A DNA stretch of 52,792 bases from Thiomicrorhabdus sp041583835 (GCF_041583835.1 NZ_JBFHFC010000015.1:1-52792), one strand, 5' to 3'; counted from the first letter of the stretch, positions 1-7,705 are shown. Notes: generated by a model not told the origin, from the sequence alone. Translations and numbers: made by a program.

Positions 1-154
1 CCGGTCCGTAGCCGCCCATCATGCCAGGCCCGTAACCACCCATCATGCCTGGTCCATAGCCCATCATTGGAGGGTAATCATCATCTGCTTGAGCCGCGGT
101 TAAGGGCATGATTAATGTTGCAGAAAGTAGTAATGCTTTTATTCCTGTTTTCAT
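1..154 (-). CDS. Secreted Met/Gly/Tyr-repeat protein (partial)
   Basis: The gene starts at 154 and runs off the left edge, so only 51 residues are visible. The start is supported by a GAGAGG ribosome site about nine bases upstream. The first 23 or so residues form a signal peptide (MKTG, a hydrophobic stretch, then AAQA followed by acidic DDDYPP). The rest is a tandem repeat of the octamer GYGPGMMG, visible in DNA as an imperfect 24-base repeat. Methionine-rich periplasmic repeats often bind Cu(I), and the neighbouring copper genes suggest that role here. Function is inferred from composition and context; no domain is recognised. Confidence 0.7.
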   Translation of the reverse strand, partial: MKTGIKALLLSATLIMPLTAAQADDDYPPMMGYGPGMMGGYGPGMMGGYGP

Positions 155-270
155 TTTGAGTACCTCTCTTCTTTCTAAAGTTGAATAGATGAAAATAACT
201 TACCTTGTTGGCTAACCTCCCTTTGCCGCATGTGAAATAAAAACTAAAGAATATGTAATTGCGTTCTTAA

Positions 271-330
271 TGGACCTCATCTAGTGATGGGTTGTTTCAG
301 AACTTAGTCATTGATTCTGAAACTTTTTTT
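271..330 (+). terminator. Double hairpin with U-run (orphan terminator or attenuator)
   Basis: A small stem (CTCATC 276-281 with GATGGG 286-291) is followed by a perfect 9-bp stem, GTTTCAGAA (294-302) with TTCTGAAAC (315-323), and then seven T (324-330). This is a rho-independent terminator shape on the plus strand. No plus-strand gene ends before it; the nearest downstream start is at 461. It could end a short transcript or be an attenuator in the copper-operon leader. The rest of 155-460 is A/T-rich, with an 18-bp palindrome of T and A (396-413), and shows no further gene. Confidence 0.55.
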
Positions 331-460
331 GGATCAAGTCAAAAAGATTATGTTCTATCAAACATTTAGTCATACTTCGTTTTTTATATATTTCTTTTTT
401 TTATATAAAAAAAGAGTAGAATTTTTAAATTAGAGAATATTGCTTATAGAGATGCGGCAC

Positions 461-871
461 ATGTTTAAAAAGCTATTTCTAATTTTGTTCCTTTTTCAAA
501 CCTTGTCTTCGGCAGCATGGGGAGCGATGAGTGTGCCTTTCTATAGTTCATCAGAACAGATTGAAATGAAGATTATGCATCAGATGATGCATATGGATTC
601 GAACTCCATGGCAGGTGAGAACCTAGCATCGGTAAATATGAGTGAGTGTAATGATAATCAGGAAATTATGTCCTGCGATCAGTGCGATTCTCCGCAGTGT
701 CATAGTCTCCTATGCGCGTCAGTACATGTTGCACCAGTCTTTGGGTTAACAGATTCTTTTCAATTGGATATACAACCACTCGTAACAGCGCCTTTTGTTA
801 CTTATGCAGAAGTGCTAGTAACAACTCCTGCACAGCCAGAACTTCCTCCTCCAACCTCAGCATCAATTTAA
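461..871 (+). CDS. Small secreted Met/His/Cys-rich protein, copper island
   Basis: The product is about 136 residues. I chose ATG 461 because AGAG lies nine bases upstream; an in-frame ATG at 452 and a TTG at 440 would add up to seven residues. A signal peptide is clear (MFKKLFLILFLFQ, then SSAAWG-AMS). The mature part has a Met/His stretch (MKIMHQMMHMDSNSM) and a Cys cluster (SECN, SCDQCDSPQCHSLLC), then a Pro-rich tail (PELPPPTSASI). These are plausible metal ligands. The overall pattern resembles small exported proteins of the DUF2946 kind found near copper genes, but I cannot confirm the family. It is the first gene of the plus-strand copper cluster. Confidence 0.65.
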   Translation: MFKKLFLILFLFQTLSSAAWGAMSVPFYSSSEQIEMKIMHQMMHMDSNSMAGENLASVNMSECNDNQEIMSCDQCDSPQCHSLLCASVHVAPVFGLTDSFQLDIQPLVTAPFVTYAEVLVTTPAQPELPPPTSASI

Positions 872-899
872 CGAATGTTAAATTGATGCCTCCTTTTTT
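860..899 (+). terminator. Rho-independent terminator after the small secreted protein
   Basis: A perfect 12-bp stem (860-871 with 878-889, loop CGAATG) is followed by CTCC and six T. The stem overlaps the stop codon of the preceding gene. It probably separates that gene from copA, which would then have its own promoter in 900-1020. Confidence 0.8.
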
Positions 900-1040
900 A
901 ATGGTATTCGTAGTATTTGCAGCTTCATTGCGTGACCGTTATTACAATTAGAACATTCGTTAGTTTCACTCCCAAAAAACACTAAAAAGTATTTTTTTAG
1001 AAATTATTCGACCGGTAAAAGGGTCACTAGGAGTTCAAAG

Positions 1041-3083
1041 ATGAAAGCTAACTCACAAAATAATTCTCATATGAATCGCAGACATTTTGTAAAAGGCATG
1101 GCCTTAAGCAGTTTGTCAGCAGCGATCGCAACACACTTGCCCTTAGCTCATGCCGGATATATGGCAATGGGTTCAATGGATTCTTCAGAACAAAACAGAA
1201 TGCCCGAAACGGCATCAGGACGTCCACTTCTATCAGGAACGGAATTTGATTTAACCATCTCGGAAAAAACCGTAAATATTACCGGAACCCCCTCTAAAGC
1301 AACACTCGTAAACGGTTCATTGCCTGCTCCCACCCTTGTTTGGCGTGAAGGGGATGATATTACCATTCGCGTAAAGAACGAGATGGATGTAGACACTTCC
1401 ATCCATTGGCACGGAATTGTTTTGCCGACCGGGATGGACGGCGTTCCGGAGTTGAGTTATCCCGGTATTAAACCTGGTGAAACCTTCGAGTATCGTTTTA
1501 CCGTCAAACAACATGGCACCTATTGGTATCACAGTCATTCCGGCTTTCAAGAGCAGACCGGATTATACGGCGTCATCGTAATTCTTCCAAAAGTCGCAGA
1601 TCCGGTGGAATACGAACATGACTATGTTGTCCAGCTGTCAGACTGGTCCGATACAAATCCTGAAACCATCTATAGGAACCTGAGAAAAATGGGGGACTAC
1701 TACAATTACAACAAGCGTACGGTCGGCGACTTCCTTTCCGAAGTTAAAAAGTATGGCTTCATGAATGCATGGAACAAGCGCAAGATGTGGAATGAGATGG
1801 TTATGAGTGACCGAGACTTATCTGATGTAACCGGAGCGGACTATACCTTTTTGATGAATGGCATGTCTCCGAATGCACACTGGAGAATTGTTACCGAGCC
1901 GAACAAAAAAATACGTCTAAGAATTGTTAATAGCTCGTCTATGACTTTCTTTGACGTACGTATTCCCGGGTTAAAAATGACCGTAATCACCGCTGATGGG
2001 AATTTGGTGCAACCAGTGACCGTTGATGAGTTTCGCATAGGCGTTGCAGAGACTTACGACATCATTGTCGAGCCGGATGGAAAACAGCCTGCTTATGCCA
2101 TTTTTGCACAGGCGATAGATCGCTCCGGTTATGCAATCGGATCTATTACCAGTGATCCTGAAGTGTTGGCCAGTGCTCCAGAAATGGACCCTCTTCCGGT
2201 TCTCAGTATGACGGATATGGGTATGTCCATGAATATGTCGGGCATGGACATGGGGTCAGGGTCAAGCACGAACGGTATGGATATGAGCACCAACAATAAT
2301 GGTTCCAATATGAACATGGGATCGGATTCAGGAACTATGAATATGGACTCAAGCAGTTCCAGCGTGGATATGAACTCAAATAGTTCTAGCATGGATATGA
2401 GTTCAAGTAGCTCTAGCGTGGATATGAATTCAAGCAGTACCGGCACGAATATGAGTTCCCCGAAAACGGCAATGGATATGGCATCTAAATCCAGTATGCA
2501 AGGTGGGATGGGCTCTGGTAATCAGGTCATTCCGATGGATATGAATCCCGAATTGCCGCAGATGCATGTGCCTTCCAAGGATGGCCCTCAAATTGAGATG
2601 AGGGCGCAAGAGCCTAAGTACCGGCTTGATGACCCTGGGGTTGGCTTACGAAATAACGGCCGCAAAGTTTTGACCTATGCGGATCTGAAAAACAGATTTC
2701 CCACCATGAAAGAACCTAAACCCACCAAGGAAGTGGTTCTTCACCTTACCGGTAATATGGAACGGTACATGTGGTCAATTAACGGTATTCCTTATCCGGA
2801 TGCAGAGCCATTGCGGTTTGAATATGGAGAGCGAGTACGTATTACTTTCATTAACGACACTATGATGAATCATCCAATGCATTTACATGGCATGTGGAGC
2901 GATTTGGAAACAGGGGATGAAAACCACATCCCAAGAAAGCACACGGTGATCGTCCAACCCGGCGCCAAAATCAGTTATCGCGTCACGATGGACGCCGAAG
3001 GAAACTGGGCTTATCACTGTCATATGCTTTACCACATGCTGGGTATGTTCAGAAAAGTCGAAGTACGCAAAACAATGGCGTGA
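1041..3083 (+). CDS. copA: CopA-type periplasmic multicopper oxidase
   Basis: This 680-residue multicopper oxidase of the CopA/PcoA copper-resistance family oxidises or sequesters Cu(I) in the periplasm. An N-terminal Tat signal is visible (NRRHFVKG at 12-19, ending AHA-GY near 38). Copper ligands are present as HWHG (122-125), HSH (164-166), HPMHLHG (611-617) and HCHMLYHMLGM (659-669). Between the cupredoxin domains, residues 387-505 are a low-complexity Met/Ser/Asp/Asn insert, part of it an exact 9-residue period. TAGGAG lies seven bases before the start. copB follows after 39 bases, which supports a copAB unit. Confidence 0.95.
   Translation: MKANSQNNSHMNRRHFVKGMALSSLSAAIATHLPLAHAGYMAMGSMDSSEQNRMPETASGRPLLSGTEFDLTISEKTVNITGTPSKATLVNGSLPAPTLVWREGDDITIRVKNEMDVDTSIHWHGIVLPTGMDGVPELSYPGIKPGETFEYRFTVKQHGTYWYHSHSGFQEQTGLYGVIVILPKVADPVEYEHDYVVQLSDWSDTNPETIYRNLRKMGDYYNYNKRTVGDFLSEVKKYGFMNAWNKRKMWNEMVMSDRDLSDVTGADYTFLMNGMSPNAHWRIVTEPNKKIRLRIVNSSSMTFFDVRIPGLKMTVITADGNLVQPVTVDEFRIGVAETYDIIVEPDGKQPAYAIFAQAIDRSGYAIGSITSDPEVLASAPEMDPLPVLSMTDMGMSMNMSGMDMGSGSSTNGMDMSTNNNGSNMNMGSDSGTMNMDSSSSSVDMNSNSSSMDMSSSSSSVDMNSSSTGTNMSSPKTAMDMASKSSMQGGMGSGNQVIPMDMNPELPQMHVPSKDGPQIEMRAQEPKYRLDDPGVGLRNNGRKVLTYADLKNRFPTMKEPKPTKEVVLHLTGNMERYMWSINGIPYPDAEPLRFEYGERVRITFINDTMMNHPMHLHGMWSDLETGDENHIPRKHTVIVQPGAKISYRVTMDAEGNWAYHCHMLYHMLGMFRKVEVRKTMA
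2343..2453 (+). repeat. 27-base tandem repeat within copA
   Basis: Four consecutive units of 27 bases encode M-D/N-x-Ser-rich nonapeptides. Methionines fall at residues 435, 444, 453, 462 and 471. The units differ mainly at silent or Ser/Asn positions. The repeat extends the Met-rich copper-binding insert and could change copy number by slippage. Confidence 0.85.
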
Positions 3084-3122
3084 TTTTATTGACGAAACTG
3101 AACCATCATAGGAGAAAAGAAA

Positions 3123-3827
3123 ATGAAACGTTTTAATCAGAAAATTAAATTGCCTCTATTTTTGTTGTTGTCTACTCCTGGAATGGCATTGGCCAGCGGC
3201 ACTTACGATCCGGTTATTTCCTCGCTTTGGGTAGATCAGCTCGAATTTTCGACTCAATCGGAAACACCCCTATCATGGGATGCTCAGGCATGGGTTGGGA
3301 CTAACTGGAACAAGGTGTATATCAATACAGAAGGTGAAAGTGCCTCCGGAAATACTGAATCGGAAAACCAGTTGCTTTACAGCCGACCGGTATCAAGGCT
3401 GTGGGATATTCAAGTAGGTGCAGGCTATGACCAGAACCCGGACAACTCTCAGGGGTGGGGAGTGATAGGCCTCCAAGGGCTTGCTCCATATTTCTTTGAA
3501 GTGCGAGCTTTCTTAATGGCCAATGACCATAACGTCGGAGCTCGTTTAGATGCGGAGTACGATGCGTTGATTACGCAAAAACTCATTCTTGTGCCCAGCA
3601 TTAAGCTCAACGCATATACCAGCGATGATGAAAAAATGGGGCAAGGAAGTGGCATATCGTCCACAGAGCTGGGCTTGAGGCTGAGGTATGAAATAAGTCG
3701 CAAGCTTACACCCTACATCGGCGTCAAATGGAATGAAACCTATGGCAAAACTGCTGACTATATCAAAGCTGAAGGCGGCCAACGTTCCGAGTTAAGCGCG
3801 GTTGCCGGTTTGCGTTTTTGGTTTTGA
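3123..3827 (+). CDS. copB: CopB-type outer-membrane copper resistance protein
   Basis: The product is 234 residues with a signal peptide of about 24 residues ending MALA-SG. The mature part shows alternating short beta strands (WDIQVGAGYDQ, WGVIGLQGLAPYFFEVRAFL, SSTELGLRLRYEIS) and ends in an aromatic residue (GLRFWF), as expected for an outer-membrane barrel. The Met/His-rich N-terminal segment common in CopB/PcoB is missing, so this is a short form. AGGAGAA precedes the start. CopB works with CopA in periplasmic copper tolerance; its exact transport role is not settled. Confidence 0.88.
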   Translation: MKRFNQKIKLPLFLLLSTPGMALASGTYDPVISSLWVDQLEFSTQSETPLSWDAQAWVGTNWNKVYINTEGESASGNTESENQLLYSRPVSRLWDIQVGAGYDQNPDNSQGWGVIGLQGLAPYFFEVRAFLMANDHNVGARLDAEYDALITQKLILVPSIKLNAYTSDDEKMGQGSGISSTELGLRLRYEISRKLTPYIGVKWNETYGKTADYIKAEGGQRSELSAVAGLRFWF

Positions 3828-3848
3828 TTTTCAAAAAGGAGAAGTGAA

Positions 3849-4082
3849 ATGAACTGGGATTATATGGGAATGCATGGATACTATGGAGGCGGGTTTATGT
3901 GGCTCTGGTTTTTCATAATCATATTGGTGGTGGCCCTGGTGCTCGTACCTTTTTTTAAGAACAGCACGACCCAAGCACGACCCAAGGAAAGTGCGTTGGA
4001 AATCTTAGAAAAAAGATTTGCTCGAGGTGAAATCAATGAAGATGAATACAAACGCATGAAACAGACTTTAGAGAACGACTAG
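3849..4082 (+). CDS. Small membrane protein with SHOCT domain
   Basis: This 77-residue protein starts with a Tyr/Gly/Met-rich segment (MNWDYMGMHGYYGGG). One membrane segment follows at about 18-36 (WLWFFIIILVVALVLVPFF). The C-terminal SHOCT motif sits at about 48-74 (LEILEKRFARGEINEDEY). AAAAGGAG precedes the start. SHOCT proteins of this size are frequent in copper and silver clusters; the domain may mediate oligomerisation. Its position 21 bases after copB suggests co-transcription. Confidence 0.85.
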   Translation: MNWDYMGMHGYYGGGFMWLWFFIIILVVALVLVPFFKNSTTQARPKESALEILEKRFARGEINEDEYKRMKQTLEND

Positions 4083-4088
4083 ATTGAA

Positions 4089-4118
4089 TGTCACTTTAGC
4101 TTCAAGGCTAAAGTGACA
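4089..4118 (+). other. Intercistronic hairpin without U-run
   Basis: A perfect 12-bp inverted repeat (4089-4100 with 4107-4118, loop TTCAAG) lies between the SHOCT and DUF302 genes. TCCCC follows rather than a T run, so it is not a standard terminator. It could be an mRNA-stabilising or processing element, or a weak terminator. Confidence 0.6.
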
Positions 4119-4143
4119 TCCCCTTAAAGAAAGGAATAAGGAA

Positions 4144-4527
4144 ATGTATTATCAAGTAGAAAGTAATAAACCATTTGATCAAGCGGTTATGGACCTTGAC
4201 ACATCTGTAAAAACTCATGGATTTGGTGTGTTACATATTCATGATTTGGGTGTTACCTTGCGAAGCAAAGGGATGGATTTCGATGAAGAATGTAAAATTT
4301 TTGAAGTTTGTAACCCTGCGAAAGCCGCAAAGGTCCTGGCATCAGATATGCGATTAAATATGGCATTACCGTGTCGAATTTCAGTTTACACGGAAAAAGG
4401 TCAAACGAAGATCGGCATGATTGAACCTGCAAAGATGTTAGGCCTCTTATCAGAAGATGAATCACTGAAAGAGACTGCACATGAAGTCGAAACAAAAACG
4501 ATGAAAATGATTGACGATGCCAAATAA
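4144..4527 (+). CDS. DUF302 family protein
   Basis: The 127-residue product has no signal peptide. It shows the DUF302 pattern: an N-terminal FDQAVMDLDTSVKTHGFGVLHIHDLG, a central CKIFEVCNP, and ALPCRISVY, where the family has the nucleotide-independent alpha/beta fold often found beside heavy-metal and sulfur genes. Cys residues at the FEVCNP and ALPCRI positions are family hallmarks. The biochemical role is unknown. It lies 57 bases upstream of the copper ATPase and probably shares its transcript. The coding is visibly A/T-rich, like the ATPase. Confidence 0.8.
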   Translation: MYYQVESNKPFDQAVMDLDTSVKTHGFGVLHIHDLGVTLRSKGMDFDEECKIFEVCNPAKAAKVLASDMRLNMALPCRISVYTEKGQTKIGMIEPAKMLGLLSEDESLKETAHEVETKTMKMIDDAK

Positions 4528-4584
4528 GATTAAAGCCTAGCTAAGAAGACGCTTCAATTAGCTACTAGCTACAAGGAGTTGGAC

Positions 4585-6612
4585 ATGGATGTAATAAAAC
4601 ATGCTTCACATCATTCTCATGGTGCAATGGCTTCTAAAGGAGGTATGCATCATGATCATCATAATCACCACCAACATATGATTGAAGATTTTAGAAAGCG
4701 ATTTTGGATATCCTTATTTCTTACATTACCGATTCTAGTTTTATCTCCAATGCTTCAAACGATTCTGGGGTTAGAAAAGTCTTTAAGTTTTGAGGGGGAT
4801 AAATATCTACTACTAATTTTCTCAACTGCCATTTATCTATATGGAGGTGCTCCATTTTTAAAAGGGTTTTGGAGTGAATTAAGCAATAAAATGCCAGGCA
4901 TGATGACCCTGATTGCTGTAGCGATTAGTACCGCATATTTTTATAGTTCAGTCGTTGTTCTGGGTCTGCCCGGTAAAATATTCTTTTGGGAGTTGGCTAC
5001 ATTGATTGATTTAATGTTGCTCGGCCACTGGATAGAAATGAAATCTGTGGTCGGTGCATCTCAAGCACTTCAAAAGTTAGCGGCTCTCATGCCTAGCACG
5101 GCACATAAAATTTCCGAAGGAAATAACTTGGTTGAAGTCGAGCTCGCCGACTTAAAGCCTGGGGATTTGGTTATGGTAAAACCAGGCGAAAAAATACCCT
5201 CTGACGGTATTGTTATTGACGGCGGAAGTTCTGTTAATCAAGCAATGCTAACGGGTGAAAGCCAGCCCATTTCAAAACAGTTAAACGATTCAGTGATTGG
5301 TGGAACAGTCAATGGTGAAGGTTCGCTTACAATAAAAGTTCAGAAGACAGGAAAAGATTCCTTTTTGTCTCAAGTCATACAATTAGTCGAACAAGCTCAA
5401 GAAAGCAAATCCAAAACTCAGAATTTAGCTAACCGAGCTGCCATGTGGTTAACGATTATTGCTTTATCTGGAGGGGTAATTACCTTCTTTGCATGGTCGG
5501 TCATCATGTCTCATGATATTGCGTTTGCTTTGGAAAGAACTGTAACTGTTATGGTGATTACTTGTCCTCACGCGTTAGGCCTAGCCATCCCTCTTGTTGT
5601 TGCTGTTTCCACCGCACTCGCTGCACGTAACGGGTTAATGATTAGAAATCGAACGGCATTTGAAAATGCCAGAAATCTTCAAGCGGTGGTATTTGATAAG
5701 ACCGGAACTCTAACTAAAGGTGAATTCGGTATTACCGATATAATCAGTTTGGATGATTCACTAGATAATGCAACATTATTAAAATTTGCGGCTTCCATAG
5801 AGCAAAATTCTGAGCACCCAATTGCAAAATCTATTGCGAACGCATCGGGTGAATTCTTTAAGGTCAGTAATTTTAGAGCTATTCCCGGTAAGGGGGCTGA
5901 AGGTCAGATTGAGCAGAAGTTTGTTCAGGTCGTCAGTCCGGGATATTTAACTGATAAAGGTATTTCATTCCAGTCTGATCAGGTCGACCATGCATTTAAG
6001 TCAGGAAAAACGGTTGTGTTTATTCTGATTGAGAATGAACTTAAAGGAGCAATTGCTTTAGCTGATATGGTTAGAGAAGAGTCCATTCAAAGTATCAAAG
6101 AACTACAAGCAATGGGCATTAAGTGCATGATGCTTACAGGAGATAACAGACAAGTAGCCAAAGCTGTAGCAGAAGAAATTGGTTTGGATGATTATTTTGC
6201 AGAAGTTTTACCGCAAGAAAAGGCCCAGAAAATACAAGAAGTTCAAAATCGTGGCTTCCTAGTAAGTATGGTCGGGGACGGTGTTAATGATGCGCCCGCA
6301 CTAGCACAGGCCAATGTTGGAATTGCAATAGGAGCTGGAACAGAAGTTGCCATAGAGTCCGCTGATATTATTTTGGTTCATAATGATCCAAGGGATGTGG
6401 TCGCCACTATTGGGCTTGCAAAGGCAACCTATGCAAAAATGATACAAAATCTGTGGTGGGCTGCTGGTTATAACATCATTGCTTTGCCTTTGGCAGCCGG
6501 CGTTCTGTACAGCGCTGGTATTTTGCTTAGTCCAGCTGTCGGTGCAGTGCTAATGTCATTGAGCACAATTGTTGTAGCACTTAATGCTCAATTATTAAGA
6601 TATAGAAAGTAA
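4585..6612 (+). CDS. Copper/silver-exporting P-type ATPase, CPH (CopB) type
   Basis: I start the gene at ATG 4585, six bases after AAGGAG (4573-4578); an in-frame TTG at 4579 would overlap that site. The product is 675 residues. The N-terminus is His-rich (HASHHSHG, HHDHHNHHQHM) with no CxxC heavy-metal domain. Visible motifs are the actuator TGES (223-226), the transmembrane CPH metal motif (327-329), phosphorylation motif DKTGT (371-375), SEHP (409-412) and hinge GDGVND (564-569). CPH rather than CPC, plus the His-rich head, marks the P1B-3/CopB subgroup, usually linked to Cu or Ag export. It would pump metal from cytoplasm to periplasm, where CopA acts. Confidence 0.93.
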   Translation: MDVIKHASHHSHGAMASKGGMHHDHHNHHQHMIEDFRKRFWISLFLTLPILVLSPMLQTILGLEKSLSFEGDKYLLLIFSTAIYLYGGAPFLKGFWSELSNKMPGMMTLIAVAISTAYFYSSVVVLGLPGKIFFWELATLIDLMLLGHWIEMKSVVGASQALQKLAALMPSTAHKISEGNNLVEVELADLKPGDLVMVKPGEKIPSDGIVIDGGSSVNQAMLTGESQPISKQLNDSVIGGTVNGEGSLTIKVQKTGKDSFLSQVIQLVEQAQESKSKTQNLANRAAMWLTIIALSGGVITFFAWSVIMSHDIAFALERTVTVMVITCPHALGLAIPLVVAVSTALAARNGLMIRNRTAFENARNLQAVVFDKTGTLTKGEFGITDIISLDDSLDNATLLKFAASIEQNSEHPIAKSIANASGEFFKVSNFRAIPGKGAEGQIEQKFVQVVSPGYLTDKGISFQSDQVDHAFKSGKTVVFILIENELKGAIALADMVREESIQSIKELQAMGIKCMMLTGDNRQVAKAVAEEIGLDDYFAEVLPQEKAQKIQEVQNRGFLVSMVGDGVNDAPALAQANVGIAIGAGTEVAIESADIILVHNDPRDVVATIGLAKATYAKMIQNLWWAAGYNIIALPLAAGVLYSAGILLSPAVGAVLMSLSTIVVALNAQLLRYRK

Positions 6613-6877
6613 GCCTTAGTGCACAATACATGATAAGTGATGGGGAGAATGAAATGACAACAACTGGGGAAGTTGGTGTGGCAATATTATGGTTCTTTGA
6701 ACAGTAATACTCACAGGATCGATGTTTCCAAGTATTGATGGCGTATGTGAAGAATTAAGAGAGTTAAATTTTTGAAAGAATGTGATTGGTTTTGGTGCGA
6801 TTCTCATAAAAATCAATGGCTTAATTTAGATGGCATTAAAGTCTTTTTAAACTAAATTGTTGAAATTATTAGCTAAA
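6613..6877. other. Gene-free stretch with possible decayed gene
   Basis: No intact gene is visible. A good ribosome site (GGGGAG 6642-6647) sits six bases before ATG 6654, but that frame stops after 17 codons (6654-6707). Short open stretches then continue in the other plus frames, for example FPSIDGVCEELRELN and DWFWCDSHKNQW. That pattern suggests a gene broken by frameshifts, but I do not recognise the family. It could also be an untranslated 3' tail of the ATPase transcript. Confidence 0.35.
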
Positions 6878-6906
6878 TTGTTTTTGGACTGATCTAGGCT
6901 TATAAG
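6878..6906 (+). promoter_or_regulatory. Candidate promoter for a short transcript
   Basis: TTGTTT (6878-6883) and TATAAG (6901-6906) are separated by exactly 17 bases. Transcription would start near 6912 and end at the terminator at 6938-6974, giving an RNA of about 60 bases with no gene inside. Confidence 0.4.
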
Positions 6907-6937
6907 TAAATACAATTAGAATAATCAGAGTGGAGAG

Positions 6938-6974
6938 GCCCGCCCGGTCGTGATGACCGGGTGGGCTTTTTTTA
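6938..6974 (+). terminator. Strong rho-independent terminator
   Basis: A 12-bp GC-rich stem (6938-6949 with 6955-6966, one G-U pair, loop GTGAT) is followed by seven T. It closes either the copper-ATPase transcript or the candidate small RNA that starts near 6912. No coding gene ends close to it. Confidence 0.9.
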
Positions 6975-7120
6975 TTTTCACTTTGGAAGCTTGCACGTTT
7001 TAGAGGGCAAGTGAGAGAGATCAAGTTTATAGATGATTTGGTTTCAAAAAGCAGCAAGTCTCAGGGTATGGACTTTGCACCAAATTGATTCCATATTAAG
7101 GCATTATCTCGGTCAATAAA

Positions 7121-7144
7121 TCCCTAGTATTTTACTAAGGTAAT
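7121..7144. promoter_or_regulatory. Palindrome upstream of the precorrin dehydrogenase gene
   Basis: An imperfect inverted repeat (CCCTAGTATTTTACTAAGG, 7122-7140, flanked by A and TAAT) lies 92 bases before the GTG start. The spacing and the TAGT/ACTA core are loosely like sites of Rrf2-family regulators such as IscR. This rests on resemblance only. The remaining bases of 6975-7231 show no other feature. Confidence 0.3.
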
Positions 7145-7231
7145 GATTTTAAAGCTTTATTGGTTTGTGGTTCTGGGTTTGTTCTATTGTCTGTTAAATA
7201 ACCAAATTTAAGTGGTTAATGGGGAGGCAAA

Positions 7232-7597
7232 GTGGAGCATTTACCGGTATCGATCAACATCAAAGACAAACACTGCCTGGTCATCGGAGGGGGGGAGATA
7301 GCCGCGCGCAAGGCGGGGCTGTTTATTAAAGCGGGTGCGATTGTGACCGTAATCGCCCCTAAAATTGAAGCCGAAATGAAGCATCACCTGTCACACTGTA
7401 ATGTGGTTTGGGATGTTGATACCTTTTCTGCCGAGGCGATGTCTCATATTCCCACTCCTAAGTATGTTGTGTCTGCGGCGGGTGACGATGCGGTCAATCA
7501 GGCGGTTTACCGTTATTGTCAGCAGCACAATATCCCCGTGAATGTGGTCGAACGGACTGAAACCGAATACGGCGATTTTATATTCTCCGATTTGTGA
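7232..7597 (+). CDS. Truncated precorrin-2 dehydrogenase domain (CysG/Met8 N-terminal type)
   Basis: The start is GTG 7232 with GGGGAGG upstream. The 121-residue product matches the NAD-binding Rossmann domain of siroheme synthase: LVIGGGEIAARKAGLFIKAGA at about 15-36, VSAAGDD near 83, and NVVERTETEYGDFIF near the end. In this family that Asp-Phe-Ile-Phe element is followed by a dimerisation and catalytic domain. Here the frame stops two residues later (SDL), and the following 100 bases do not encode that domain in another frame that I can see. It is therefore either a pseudogene or a stand-alone dehydrogenase domain. Full-length enzymes oxidise precorrin-2 to sirohydrochlorin. Confidence 0.75.
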   Translation: MEHLPVSINIKDKHCLVIGGGEIAARKAGLFIKAGAIVTVIAPKIEAEMKHHLSHCNVVWDVDTFSAEAMSHIPTPKYVVSAAGDDAVNQAVYRYCQQHNIPVNVVERTETEYGDFIFSDL

Positions 7598-7705
7598 TTT
7601 TCGAAAACCGATTGTGCTTTCTTTCGACGGAATTAATTCTGGGATTCAAACGATTACGAATAGACCTTGAGAAACGTGTGTTGGGGCGTGCTAATACGTT
7701 GGTTC

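Noticed and set aside
155..260. CueR or CopY operator in the divergent copper region
   Set aside because: ACCTTG and AACCTCC are seen near 202-224, but they do not form the expected palindrome at a 19-base promoter spacer.
2129..2446. Open frame on the minus strand within copA
   Set aside because: It is the mirror of the Met/Ser repeat region; the plus-strand frame is clearly CopA and the minus product is a low-complexity artefact.
2343..2453. Regular repeats as a CRISPR array
   Set aside because: Units are contiguous with no spacers and keep the reading frame of copA.
6616..6816. 66-residue open frame on the minus strand after the ATPase gene
   Set aside because: It has no ribosome site or recognisable domain, and the stretch shows better coding traces on the plus strand.
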